Source of the DNA: Nymphaea colorata | Taxonomy: Eukaryota; Streptophyta; Magnoliopsida; Nymphaeales; Nymphaeaceae | Length of the DNA: 60,000 nt | Assembly: GCF_008831285.2 (NCBI RefSeq) | Contig: NC_045140.1 | Location: 16,492,370-16,552,369, forward strand | Reading direction: 5' to 3' | Shown: one piece after another, positions 1 through 11,160 of the stretch | How positions within the stretch are numbered: position 1 is the stretch's first letter | Layout: each line of letters opens with the position of its first letter | The notes under the pieces: model-generated | Seen by the model: the letters and a program-made list of their open reading frames with translations, nothing else | What the model was told of the DNA's origin: nothing | The model's database searches: none | Position numbers and translations under genes: made by a program

Positions 1-2721
1 ATGGTCAGTTTTAGGAGGTTACACGTTAGACAAAAGGAAGTCAATGAAAAGCATGCAATCGCTCAAGGGTTGTGATGTGAATGATATGTGATCATTTCAT
101 TTTGAGCGCAAAAGATATGATGAACCTCATACAACAAAAGGGAAGAGACCTGAGAACTGGTCTAGGATCTCGATGAAGCAACATGGGCACCATCAAGTTA
201 AAAATGTCAATTAGGTGCAATTGAAATAAAAGGCTGACTGGTTGACACGACCAACTAGATGCATTGGTAATATGGTCAGTTTTACGAGGTTACTCGTTGG
301 ACATAAGGAAAGTCAATGAAAAGCATGCAATACTAGACAAGTGCGCTAAAGGGATGTGATGTGAATGATATGTGATCGTCTCATTTTGAGCGCAAAAGAT
401 ACGATGAACCCCTTTACAACAAAAGGGAAAGCAGTCGTGTGAGACGTGGAAACTGCTTTAGGATCTTGATGAAGCAACATGCAATTGAAATAAATGGCTG
501 ACTCGTTGATACGACTAATGCATGGCCAACTAGATGCATTGGTATAATGGTCAGTTTTAAGAGGTTACTTGTTAGACAAAAGGAAAGTCAATGAAAAACA
601 TGCAATACTTGACAAGGGCACTCAAGGGATGTTATGTAAATGATATGTGATCGTGTCATTTTGAGCGAAAAAAGATACGATGACCCCTTACAACAAAAGG
701 GAAAGCAGTTCTGTGAGACATGAGGACTGCTCTAGGATCTTGATGAAGCAACATGTGCACCATCAAGTTAAAAATGTCAGTTAGATGTTATTGAAATAAA
801 TGGCTGACTGGTTGAGATGACCAATGCATGGCCAACTAGATGCATTGGTATAATGGTCAGTTTTAGGAGGTTACTTGTTAGACAAAAGGAAAGTCAATGA
901 AAAGCATGCAATACTTGACAAGGACCCTCAAGGGATGTTATGTAAATGATATGTAGTCGTGTCATTTTGAGCGAAAAAAGATACGATGAACCCCCTTACA
1001 ACAAAAGGGAAAGCAGTCCTGTGATACATGAGGACTGATATGGGATCTTGATGAAGCAACATGCATACCATCATGTTAAAAATGTGAGTTAGATGCAATT
1101 GAAATAAATGGCTGACTGGTTAAGACGACCAATGCATGACCAACTAGATGCATTGATATAATGGTCAGTTTTACGAGGTTACTCGTTAGACATAAGGAAA
1201 GTCAATGGAAAGCATGCAATAGTAGACAAGTGCACTAAAGGGATGTGATGTGAATGATATGTGATCGTCTCATTTTGTGCGCAAAAGATACGATGAACCC
1301 CCTTACAACAAAAGGGAAAGCAGTCCTATGAGACGTGGAAACTGCTCTAGGATCTTGATGAAGCAACATGCGCACCATCAAGTTAAAAATGTTGGTTAAA
1401 TGCAATTGAAATAAATGGCTGACTGGTTGACACGACTAATGCATGCCAACTAGATGCATTGGTATAATGGTCAGTTTCAGGAGCTTATGCGTATGACACA
1501 AGGAAAGTCAACGAAAAGCATGCCTGACAAGTGCGCTCAAGAGATGTTATGTAAATGATATGTGATCGTGTCATTTTGAGCGAAAAAGATACGATGAAAC
1601 CCCCTTACAACAAAAGGGAAAGCAGTCCTGTGAGACATGAGGACTGCTATAGGATCTTGATGAAACAACATGCGCACCATCAAGTTAAAAATGTCAGTTA
1701 GATGCAATTAAAATAAAAAAATAAATGGTTGACTGGTTGACACGACCAATGCACGACCAACTAGATGCATTGGTATAATGGTCAGTTTTAGGAGGTTACT
1801 CGTTAGACAAAAGGAAGTCAATGAAAAGCATGCAATACTATACAAGTTCGCTCAAGGGATGTGATGTGAATGATATGTGATCGTTTCATTTTGAGCGCAA
1901 AAGATACAATGAACCCCATACAACAAAAGGGAAAGCAGTCCTGTGAGACCTGGTAACTGCTCTAGGATCTTGATGAAGCAACATGGGCACCATCAAGTTA
2001 AAAATGTCAATTAGATGCAATTGAAATAAATGGCTGACTGGTTGAAACGACCAATGCACGGCCAACTAGATTGATTGGTATAATGGTCAATTTTACGAGG
2101 TTACTCGTTAGACATAAGGAAACTCAATGAAAAGCATGCAATACTAGACAAGTGCATTAAAGGGATGTGATGTGAATGATATGTGATCGTCTCATTTTGA
2201 GTGCAAAAGATACGATGAACCCCCTTACAACAAAAGGGAAAGCAGTCCTGTGAGACGTGGAAACTGTTCTAGGATCTTGATGAAGCAACATGCGCACCAT
2301 CAAGTTAAAAATGTTGGTTAGATGCAATTGAAATAAATGGCTGACTGGTTGACACGACTAATGCATGACCAACTAGATGCATTGGTATAATGGTCAGTTT
2401 TCAGGAGCTTATGCGTATGGCACAAGGAAAGTCAATGAAAAACATGCAATACATGACAAGTGCTCTCAAGGGGATGTTATGTAAATGATCTGTGATCGTG
2501 TCATTTTGAGGGAAAAAGAAACGGTGGTTACTCGTTTGACGAGAGGAAAATACATGAAAAGCATGCAATACTAGACAAGTGCGCTCAAGGGATGTGATGT
2601 GAATTATATGTGATCGTCTCATTTTGAGCGCATAAGATACGATGAACCCCATACAACAAAAGAGAAAGTAGTCTTGTGAGACGTGTGGGTGACTTTAGGA
2701 TGTTGATGAAGCGACTTGCAC
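1..2721. repeat. Satellite-like tandem array, ~306-bp unit, copy 1 (window starts inside it)
   Basis: Nine head-to-tail units begin near 1, 272, 547, 853, 1161, 1467, 1778, 2083 and 2390, each opening with atggtcagtttt or a close variant. Spacing is 271, 275, 306, 308, 306, 311, 305 and 307 bp, so the consensus is about 306 bp and the two short units carry internal deletions. Units fall into variant classes: acgaggttactcg with a gatgtgatgtgaatg core, caggagcttatgcg or aagaggttacttg with a gatgttatgtaaatg core, and aggaggttac with aaaaggaagtc. The last unit is broken near 2520 and joins a partial unit that ends where an LTR begins. Minus-strand open frames inside the array repeat from unit to unit and look accidental. 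A close second copy lies at 39353-43306. Confidence 0.95.
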
Positions 2722-3132
2722 TGTCACGGCCCGACTACTCCGGACTGCGCGGCGTGTCAAGCTTTCGCCAGTAAGCCGCAAGCCTTCGCTTCGTTCAAGT
2801 GGGCGCAGATCACTTGAACGCTTTCTCGAAAACAAAGACAGAATACACAAAGAGAGTGTGGAAAGAAAACTCGTAATATATTCACTTCAGAAAAATGAGT
2901 ACATAACGAGGGAAAGCAAGTAAGCTTTTACACTTTACAGGATAGCCGAAGCCACTTATAGATTTCCCATGCCGACCATCCAAAACAAGGAATCCCAATA
3001 TTGCACTTGGGGCCGTTTTTGGGAGGGTACTCAGACACAGGTGAACATACAAGCTTACACCAAGACTTTACATAAGCAAAGAAAGTACATTGGAAAACAA
3101 AGGATTGTACAGACTGTAGACACAGGGAAACA
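2722..3132 (-). mobile_element. Ty3/gypsy LTR (3' LTR of a minus-strand element), putative limits
   Basis: The LTR begins with TGTCACGGCCCGA, a start typical of plant Ty3/gypsy LTRs, exactly where the satellite array stops. The proposed inner end is CAGGGAAACA at 3132, giving TGT...ACA termini about 411 bp apart. It is directly followed by a pyrimidine run that reads as a polypurine tract on the minus strand, and then by a gypsy integrase tail on the minus strand, which is the order expected for a 3' LTR. The outer edge is firm because the same array-LTR junction recurs at 43307. The inner edge is inferred from the termini and tract only, since no second intact LTR is present to compare. Confidence 0.55.
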
Positions 3133-3145
3133 TGCTCCTCCCTTC
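3133..3145 (-). other. Putative polypurine tract of the gypsy element
   Basis: On the minus strand this reads GAAGGGAGGAGCA and lies immediately upstream of the inferred 3' LTR start TGTTTCCC. A purine run in this place primes plus-strand DNA synthesis in LTR retrotransposons. The call rests on position and composition. Confidence 0.4.
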
Positions 3146-3147
3146 AA

Positions 3148-3330
3148 AACAAGTGTCATCGCGCTCGCAGCTTGGTACTCTGCTTCTGCTTCGGTCTTCA
3201 TCGTCGGCATAGAAGGGCTGATGGTTGCGGACGTGAACCACAGGATGCGCCTTGAAGTCTAGCGGGATATCTAACTTGTACGCCAGCTTCCCCATCCTCT
3301 TGACCACATTAAATGGCCCTTCATACTTTC
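3148..3330 (-). pseudogene. Ty3/gypsy integrase C-terminal tail (fragment)
   Basis: The minus-strand reading contains RVRKYEGPFNVVKRMGKLAY followed by KLDIPLDFKAHPVVHVRNHQ, then PFYADDEDRSR. This matches the C-terminal region of plant Ty3/gypsy integrases, where a KYEGPF..V..VGK.AY.L.LP....HPVFHVS.LKPY pattern precedes the 3' end of pol. Only the last 60 or so residues are present. Upstream, instead of the catalytic D,D,E core, the same DNA runs into a copia-type gag in another frame. The piece is therefore a truncated pol 3' end, not a working element. Confidence 0.8.
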
Positions 3331-3890
3331 TGACCCGTGCTCGGTGTCGCCCACGGAAGACGCCTTTGTTCTTCAGCTTCCACACGGGAGTAGACATCTT
3401 CAATACTAAATGCTTCTTCAGAATTAAGAATTTGACTCCTTACATTTTCGAATTCATCGTTCAGTCCGGCTAAGAATAGGAATATCCTATTCTCCCATTC
3501 TTCGGCCACATAATGCATCTGGTCTTGGGGACTTTAAGACTGCATAAATATCTATGACCGAGAGATCCCCTTGCCGAAGAGCATACACATCCTTCATCAG
3601 TTGATACACTCGAATCTTCCTCTTCTTCTGGCCATAGTCTTCTTACGAAGAATGAAAGGTTGAATATCAGAAGATACAGAATTGACAATCCAAGTTTTTA
3701 CTTGGTTGTCTTCAAGGAACCAGGTATCCCAAGCCCCGCACTAGTCGCAACAGGTTCAACCTTTCTCCCATTTAGATAGGCTATACGGCCTCGACCAGCA
3801 ATCCCTATGGTGATGGCAGCGGACCATTGAAGGTAATTTTTCTTGGTGAGCCGAATGGTAGTAACTTGAAAGGGGAAAGTCAATGAAAAG
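3331..3890 (-). pseudogene. Ty1/copia gag (UBN2-type) pseudogene fused to the gypsy integrase tail
   Basis: From 3883 downward the minus strand reads MTFPFQVTTIRLTKKNYLQW and then SAAITIGIAGRGRIAYLNGR, the N-terminus of copia gag. After frameshifts it continues with YALRQGDLSVIDIYAVLK near 3530-3600 and FLFLAGLNDEFENVRSQILN at about 3420-3480, ending EEAFSIEDVYSRVEAEEQRR. These are conserved blocks of the copia gag polyprotein. The reading frame changes at least twice and the gag stops at a junction with the gypsy integrase tail near 3320-3340, so no zinc knuckle, protease or polymerase follows. PBS and LTR of the same element lie just upstream at 4103-4378. Confidence 0.85.
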
Positions 3891-4102
3891 CATGATCAGT
3901 ATTGACTGTAGAGGAAGAAGAATCAGCCATGGTCACCAACTAGTACCGACGGCAACCCTGAACGATGAAACCACAGATCTCTCGCAGTCGGAATCGGTGG
4001 CAACAATGGAAGCGGCGGCGACGATGGAACAAAGGCAGCGAGCAATGGAACGGTTAGGGCCAGAACTTCACGGCTGGCAAAAAATTTCACAAACTAGAAC
4101 CT
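3891..4102 (-). other. Copia leader between PBS and gag
   Basis: This stretch lies between the inferred primer-binding site and the gag start on the minus strand and would be the untranslated leader of the copia element. The plus strand has an open frame through it with low-complexity residues, and nothing in it resembles a known protein. Confidence 0.5.
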
Positions 4103-4115
4103 GGCTCTGATACCA
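4103..4115 (-). other. Copia primer-binding site (initiator tRNA-Met type)
   Basis: On the minus strand this reads TGGTATCAGAGCC, complementary to the 3' end of plant initiator methionine tRNA, the usual primer for plant Ty1/copia elements. It abuts the inferred LTR end TGTAGAAAC on the plus strand and precedes the gag, so orientation and spacing agree. Confidence 0.85.
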
Positions 4116-4378
4116 TGTAGAAACAATAGAAACACGAGAAATAAAGATCGTACACGGATGTACCCTCAACGAGAGGGAAAAACCACGGGTGAGGAGGTCT
4201 GGTGCCCACTAGCTGCCAGACTCTCTCTCTCTCTTAGAACTTCATTAACACCAGAAATTAGGGTTACACGTCTTTAAGGCCCAACAAGGGCTACAAGCTG
4301 AATCGGGTCTAGATCCAGACCCGGTCCCAAGACCCATCTTTACATGCTTCAACAAGACGTTTACTGCAACAACTAACA
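4116..4378 (-). mobile_element. Ty1/copia 5' LTR, putative limits
   Basis: The plus strand begins TGTAGAAAC directly after the primer-binding site and plausibly ends at CAACTAACA (4378), giving TGT...ACA termini about 263 bp apart. The interior has a CT run at about 4220-4235 and short GACCCGGTC-type motifs. The PBS-proximal edge is well supported. The distal edge is a guess from the terminal dinucleotides, because no partner LTR exists in the window. Confidence 0.5.
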
Positions 4379-7300
4379 GAAATCCTCTAGACCTGACGTA
4401 TATTTCATGAAGAAAATTTCAGATATAAAATGACTGAACTAACATCGTCAACAACATGTGAGGGCTGCTCTAGAGGACTTGTTCACCCAATTTGGACTTG
4501 TTTGAAAGACTTCAGATCTTCCGTGACTTAGAAATCTTCTTGTAGCTCACCAATTGCGATCCATGATCATTGACAACAACAACTCCAAATAGACGAGTAT
4601 GCTCCATGCTCCATAACCTTCAGCAGCAATCAGATCCCTGATCATCCACCAATGGCTACTTCCTTGCAGAAATCAGATGTATACCTAGAAAAAAAAATAG
4701 AAAGTAAAGAAGGAAGAGGGACGAAGAAGTGAGGAAGAAGAAAAAGAAGTAGAAGACCTGGTGGTGTCAGGCCAAGGTGGGCTTGTCAGCTCTGAAAGGG
4801 AATTGATCTTCTTCGCCCTAATTCCATATTAATGAGGATTAGGGGCAGCTAAACAAAATTACAATAAAGGTCCACAAAAGAAATAAAATAACAAGGATAA
4901 CTCTTGTTTACACTCATTTGCTGATAATGAATTATGGCAAAGACTTCAACAGAGTGAATGTATGCTGGGTTCATCAATGCATTCAAATGTGGCAAATGAT
5001 AATCCACTATAATGCATAGTAGTTGTTTAACTAGTCATATGTTGTCGTTGAAACTGTGTAATGTTTAGGTTTTTTACTAGAGAATGGAGGTTCTTATCAT
5101 CATTCATCAATAAAGCCAAACTAGGAAGGGGAAATAGCCTTATGATTTCACTAGAAAAAGCTTAGTAGGAGTAGGGTTATCTGCTGCAAGTAGTGGCAAT
5201 CTATTGCTTACATCCAGAATAAAATATTTGTTTGGGAATAGGAACCTGTTAACTATAGATTAAGCTATTTTTACCTTTACTAGTAGCCTGTGGGTGCAAG
5301 TCTTCAGTTGAGTTCATGTGGAAAAATCTCAAATATCCTGTCTCCATGGTCACTGATGGTACATTTTTGCAGGTCTCACTGACAGGTACATATGCAATAG
5401 ATAGTGGTGTGATGTTATGCTTTCTCTACTTTGAATAATTTTGCAAATGTTTGAGCTTTTTGGTCACTCATTTCATATTTTATGTTGTTGCAGAAAAACA
5501 TGTTCATATTTAATAATTATTTCATTTATCAGGTGCCCTTACCATATAATCAACACAATGTCAAGATTAGTTAAAGTGCATAAAGGAACAGAAAAATTAC
5601 CATATAATCAACAGGATGTGAAAATTACTTAAAGTGCATAAAAGAACACAAAAAGCAATGCTTGGATGTTAACTGAAGTAAAAATGCTCATATTTAATAT
5701 GCTAAGATAAAGATTTCGTTGCCATATGTAAATTAAATTGTGTTGTAAATTATAGCTGAAATATGTGACCCATTTTTTTCCTGGATTGGTATTTTATTTC
5801 CAATTTCAAGGATCTAAATTGATGCTGCAATAAAGCTTGCACTTCCTATAGCTTTTTTTTTTCGGTCCTTTCTGTTGACCCTTTTTCCTTTAAAATAAAT
5901 ACTTAGTGTTTACCTTGACCTTTTTATTTCTTGGTTTTATCTATAGTTCTTGACAGACATAATAAGGACGTCATGTGTTCGTTCATGATTTGTTTGTTTG
6001 AATCCTACATGATGAACATGTAATTATTTTATGTTCATGTCATAGTCACAATAAACACGTTTTTCTTAGTGCAATAAATAAAATAATCGTTTAAAATTGT
6101 AAAAAGCCTTTTTTAATGTTAACATAAAAAAACACAACAAATGTGTTTGTTTGCATTTTTTTTTTTCATTTTATTCACTTGTTCATGTTTTTCTTAATGA
6201 CAAACTGTTTTTTGTCATTTTCTAATTTTTATTTGTTGCAAATGTACTTATTTTTTGATGTTTGTATTATTGGTCTATCACTTATTTTATTTTCCCTCAT
6301 TTTTAGTTTTTTTTTAATTTTTTAAAACTCACCAGATTTTCCGTATTTTTCCTTTTTTTCAAGCTCGCCTTAGACCCAAGAAAAACCTTGTTGTTTAAAA
6401 CACACAAAAAGTTTTTTGTGACTATGGTTCACGTCATACAACCTCTAACTGTATATGCATGGTCTAAGTTGTACTATCATCAATTTCTTTTGTCTGACCC
6501 CACATGGGTATGACTGCTTGATGTATTGGATTCATAAATTTGTTTGGCTAGTCTACTCTTCCTTTCAATGTGTAAGATGAGGTTTGCAAATAGTGACATG
6601 AGAGTAGGTAATGCATCGTTACATTGGCTCTAATAGCAAATTGATGGGTCAACTTCAGTAAAAAACGTCAACTATGGATGTCAGTCTCAGTATCTTCAAC
6701 ATATCAATATGTACATATGCAAAGGTGGGACTGCTTGTCTCTTGCCAATGACAACAGGCCTGCTGTATTCTAGAGTCTGTTCCGGTGTACCTGAATTGCT
6801 TTTAAAATATCTCGTCCATATCTGCTCTCTTGTACCTTGCAGGCAGACCTTTTGGAGCGTTGGTGTCATTCGGTTTCAACTTATAACATAAAGGCCTCCT
6901 TTTCTAGGAGCAACCAGGAATAGGTATGAGTGTTAATTCCATTTAATAGAGGAAGACATTGAAAACACCATGCAGCACAGCCCGTAGGGGTGATTCAATT
7001 TAAGTTGATCGGATTAAAATCCAATTCATAAAAAAAACTTTCTTGTTATTCGTTTTTTAAGAAAAATGTCCTTTCTACTGTCATTTAATTGTTAGTTGTT
7101 CATTTCGATCTAACAACTGTTGGATCTGACAATCTTAAAGAAATTATGCACTCACCGCAAAGCCAAATTTTTGGACACTCATCAAGGCTCCGACTGTAAT
7201 ACCATTTAAAGTAAAAAAAATGGACCATTTGAAAATAAAATACCAATTAGAGGTTAGGGTTAAACACATGAGTAGACCATCATAAGCTCAGGTGAAAACT

Positions 7301-7891
7301 CACAGTTATTGTGCTGCTCTATTTTTTTTTTTTTTTTATGAATTGCAAAGAATAATAATAAATATTCCTTTTGTCACCACATTTACGAACCTCTTGTTTC
7401 ACGTTGAGATTAATATAAGCAAATTGATCCATCGGCTTCTTGTCCTCGCTACAAGAACTTCACTATTTACTGACATGGAAAAAGTGTCACATAAGAGCTT
7501 TACTAACGCAGCTTGTTGCAAGAAGAAAGATGAGTAGATTGCTAGCATAGAAAAAAACTGCACGTGTCAGGGAATAGGCGTAGAAAATTCCTACTTGATG
7601 CAGTTGCGACATAATATAATTTGATCTTACAATTTTCCCCAGCTTCTATGAACTTGAGTGTTGCTTGTATTGATTTGAGCCAAAAATTGTTTGCGGTAAT
7701 CCAGGTATTGCAATGATTGATAACAAGTCTTTTTTAAGTTTATCCGAAAACATGGACGTAGAACTATGTTCCTCTTTGTTCCTGTTAGGTCTTAATTGGG
7801 CTACCTTTATGAGAATTATGATATATTCAAGTGGCTGGTTGGAACACTCTGTTGGTGTTCTTGTTGCCAAACTCCCCTAGAGGGATCCTTG
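4379..7891. other. AT-rich non-coding stretch; absent from the related block at 43445
   Basis: I see no gene with conserved motifs here. The sequence has many T and A runs (for example 6160-6350 and 7320-7340) and no splice-framed conserved peptide. A frame at about 7796-8023 is open but I do not recognise its product. Compared with the second copy of the locus, everything from about 2864 to 7891, including the retroelement remnants, is missing at 43444/43445. It was therefore either inserted here or deleted there. Confidence 0.6.
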
Positions 7892-9195
7892 CATGGGCAA
7901 GGAAAAATGCAACTGTTGGACACCCTTGCTCACTTCTCAGATGTTCCAACAGTTGACATCCAAGGTTGCCGCCATCATTCCTGGTTCCAGACAGTGAATT
8001 CAGTGAATAATCGTGCAGGGTAAAGTTTTTCTCTCTCCCATGTTATTCAATGAATAATCGTGGATCATTCCTGGTTTCACTTAAATCTTTTAGGTGATAT
8101 TCAAGTTCAGACTTGTGTGTGGATCCAACACTTAAGTGCCTCTGTATCCATTTTAAGAATTTTCTTTGCTCCCTTATTGTTGCTCGCTAGCTAGTAATCG
8201 CTAGTGATGAAGCCCATCAGTGTTGTGAAATGTGATGAGGCGAAGCAAAGCGATGAGCTTGTCGAGGTGGAATGAAGCGGAAGCTTGAAGACAAATTCAT
8301 AAATTTATCACAATAACATAAAATGTGTTCTATTTCATTTTTCAAATCGTTATTACTATAATTAATCAATCAAACAATTGCAATTAAGCTAGCACATGCA
8401 ATTATGAATTCGTGATATAAAGCTAAAGTATGCATATTTATCATGATTCATAGTTGAACCATATGTTTATTGAGCTAACAAGTGCTGATCTAAAGAGATA
8501 AAAGAGAAAGAGAGGTTGCGCGAGTTGGTGTCTTGACAATGCAAAAAAAGACCGTGCAGGTTGATTAAAAATAGTAGCGATTTTTAAATTATTAGTTCCA
8601 TCTATTAGGCTTGACTCTCTTCCCTTCTGCGTACTTTAATCAATCCTGAAATCCTCCCTTCGCCTCGATTCGTCCATGTAAATTAAGGGTGCTTGAGTTA
8701 CTTCGTCAAGGGGAAGGCAATAGAACCATCCATATAGATATATAATACATTATAACAAGGAAATATCTTAAATCTTCAAAAGTGCAAAAAAGAAAGAAAA
8801 GGCAATGGTGAAAAATACTCACTTCATGTTTCAACTGCATCATGACATTTTACATGGCAAACCCTTCATGATTAGTTCATTTTTCTGCATTTTTTGTTCC
8901 CTTGCAGATCAAGTTTAATGTCCTTTTTCTTTTTGCTTTTGTCTCAATCAAGAGCCGGTTTGAGATTATTTTTATCTGTCTGACACATAAGTGTCTAATT
9001 CAAAATATGTGATTGTTTACAAACACGTCTAGATTGAGGAAGATTCCTATCAAACTATTATGAGATCACACTTATAAGATCAGATTGCACCTATCAAATT
9101 TATTTCAGTTGGGCAGCAGCTCTGTTGAAAATTTACGAAAACTAATAATAAATTATTGGGATAGGTTTGAGTGGGAACAGTGATCAGAGAGGTTG
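7892..9195. repeat. Duplicated block B, copy 1 (partner 43445-44745)
   Basis: The block starts at gggcaaggaaaaatgcaact and runs nearly base-for-base with 43445-44745. Differences seen are a missing stretch of about 15 bp in the partner near 43485 (ctcagatgttccaac present here near 7935), a 19-bp tandem duplication in the partner near 43661-43690, and scattered substitutions. The block ends at gaggttgcgcgag. Here it joins block C, while the partner continues into a local repeat of its own interior. No conserved coding sequence is visible. Confidence 0.9.
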
Positions 9196-11160
9196 CGCGA
9201 GCATCAATTGCTGGTATAGTTGTAGTTTCTTCTCTCATTGAAGAAAGCATACTAAAGAGTATAGTAAAATTAACAAAAAACATCTGTGTAAGTACCCTTG
9301 TTTTTGTTCATGTATTTGCATGTGTAATTGGTTTTGTAGTGTTCAGAGCTACATAGTTAGTTTGACTTGGAGATGTTTTCTTCTTCCCTTTTTCAATGCT
9401 AAAAAATGAGTTGATTGTAGAAGCATTAGCTTTGGTTATTCACATGTAAGCTGATTAGTGGGTCAATGTCTAATTTGATTTAAGTTCATAACTGGTCGTC
9501 AACAACAACGTTATGATGCTTGGGGTTGTTTACGACATTTGATTTTTGTATCATAAAAATGAGACCTTAGCTGACGATGCCTCTTTTTTTTACGTACTAA
9601 AGTTTTATCCTTCTTTTTGAATTTTTAGTGTTTTTTGATAGAAGAACCTAACCCAAACCATTTGTGAAACTTTCAATCAGTTGAATACCCAACTTTTCTT
9701 GGAACTCCTCACCCTTAAACCAATCTTTTGTATAGAAGACCCTACTTTTATGGGAGATTTGGTGAAGTTCGTTCTTTTAACCAGCCAAGTTTTACATTCA
9801 CCCATCTCTTTAGGGAGTACAGTTCCTTTCTCCTGCTGATATACCATTTGATGTCAAGAACTTTTGTAAAAGAGGAACTTTTCAGTTTTGCTTAAAAACA
9901 TTTTGAAAGTGTTTTCTCACACAATGATGTGCCTTGCTTTATTCTTAGTACCTTTCCAAGTGGAAGGTGGAAACTTCAAATTCTTGTTGTCTATCAATGG
10001 AAGAGGAAAATCGAAAAAATCTTGGATATGAGCAGTGAAGAAAAATCCTATGAAGTTGAGAAAGTCAAGACTAGGAAATGCTATTGACTCTGGCGATTAA
10101 GCATTTGCAAGGATTTAGCAGGAAAATATATTGAGGGAGAAGCCAAAATGCTCTATAAGATCTTGGCAGGTAGTAAAATGAGAGTTGAGAGATGGGCTCG
10201 GAGCTTGTGTTAGTCGTTCCTCTGAGTTAGAAATCGAGAGTACCGGGTAGGCATAAAGGTGATTTATGTCTATTTCGCGAAGATAATGATTTATGAACTT
10301 TTGACTCGTTGAAAACCCGTAAGGTGAAGCGGGTTGGACACGTGACAAAGCTACACATAACTACCAAAGTGGTGGAGCTTCGTAGTAGCCTTTGGGGTGG
10401 TGAGGTATTCCCTCAAAGGTGAAGGTCGGCCCAAAAAAAAAAAAAAGAAAAGCACAAGAAAAAAAATTGAAAGGCAAAAAGCTGAATGCAAAAGAAAAAA
10501 AATGAAGAAAAAACAAGAAAAAAGCAAAAGGTGCCTGCCAAGAGATGAAAGACATGAAGGCTGAACTCGCAAGAATTGAATGCGACAATCTTTCGTGGAT
10601 GTACGATTTTGGGGTCAATATCTGCTCCTTTTTTTTATTATCTAGGATGTCGAGGATGGTTCCTTTCTGTTCATATTCTGGAAATTGAAGGACATTCCTT
10701 TTAAAGATTCGACAACATTGATGCGAAATAAAACCAAATGCTTGTATGGCACTAACGGTACATGAAGGTTATATTATTTTCACAACACGAGCACTCAAGT
10801 TTATGAGTTGAATTGATTATTTTTGAACTATTTCAAAATTCAATGTAAAAACTTGACGTCTCTTGTATGTTTCCAGGATTCCTAGGCATAGCAATAACTA
10901 ACCAATCCCCTTTAGTCTTGAAAATGTTTGACCATTTCGTTACCAAATTGTTAGTCCTTCTGTGAAATAGATGAAACCCCTCAAACCTAGTTCAACCATG
11001 CTGAGCATAGTGGTATATGTTCACCTAATCTTGTTTTTCTGAGTTGTATAAATTTCATGTGTTTGATCTTTATCCTTTGTTTCATTCTAGCTGTTGTTAA
11101 AATCTTTTATGTAGTATAGCTCTGTAATAAAAGGATCAGTTGAGGCATTCAGCCCTTTTA
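9196..11160. repeat. Duplicated block C, copy 1 (partner 32338-34403)
   Basis: From gcatcaattgctggtatagt to gaggcattcagccc the sequence matches 32338-34403 almost exactly. One clear difference is about 90 bp present in the partner near 34152-34245 and absent here at about 11007. The block includes a purine-rich tract near 10430-10540 after gaaggtcggccc. A diverged relative lies at about 16230-17275, so this is a dispersed repeat as well as a recent duplication. I cannot assign it to a transposon family. Open frames across the A-rich tract give low-complexity peptides and are not called as genes. Confidence 0.9.

Noticed and set aside
2401-2652. Minus-strand open frames within both satellite arrays
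   Set aside because: The same short frames recur from unit to unit with stops in some copies. They follow the tandem repeat, carry no motif, and look accidental.
3883-4110. Plus-strand 75-codon frame over the copia leader
   Set aside because: It is antisense to the copia leader, which is oriented by gag and PBS. No motif supports a separate gene.
7796-8023. Plus-strand frame partly shared with block B copy 2
   Set aside because: Copy 2 has a deletion of about 15 bp and lacks the first half. No known family is seen and there is no splice support, so it was not called.
10361-10618. Phe-rich minus-strand frames in both recent copies of block C
   Set aside because: They read through the A-rich tract of a dispersed repeat. 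The peptide is low-complexity and is not kept in the diverged third copy.
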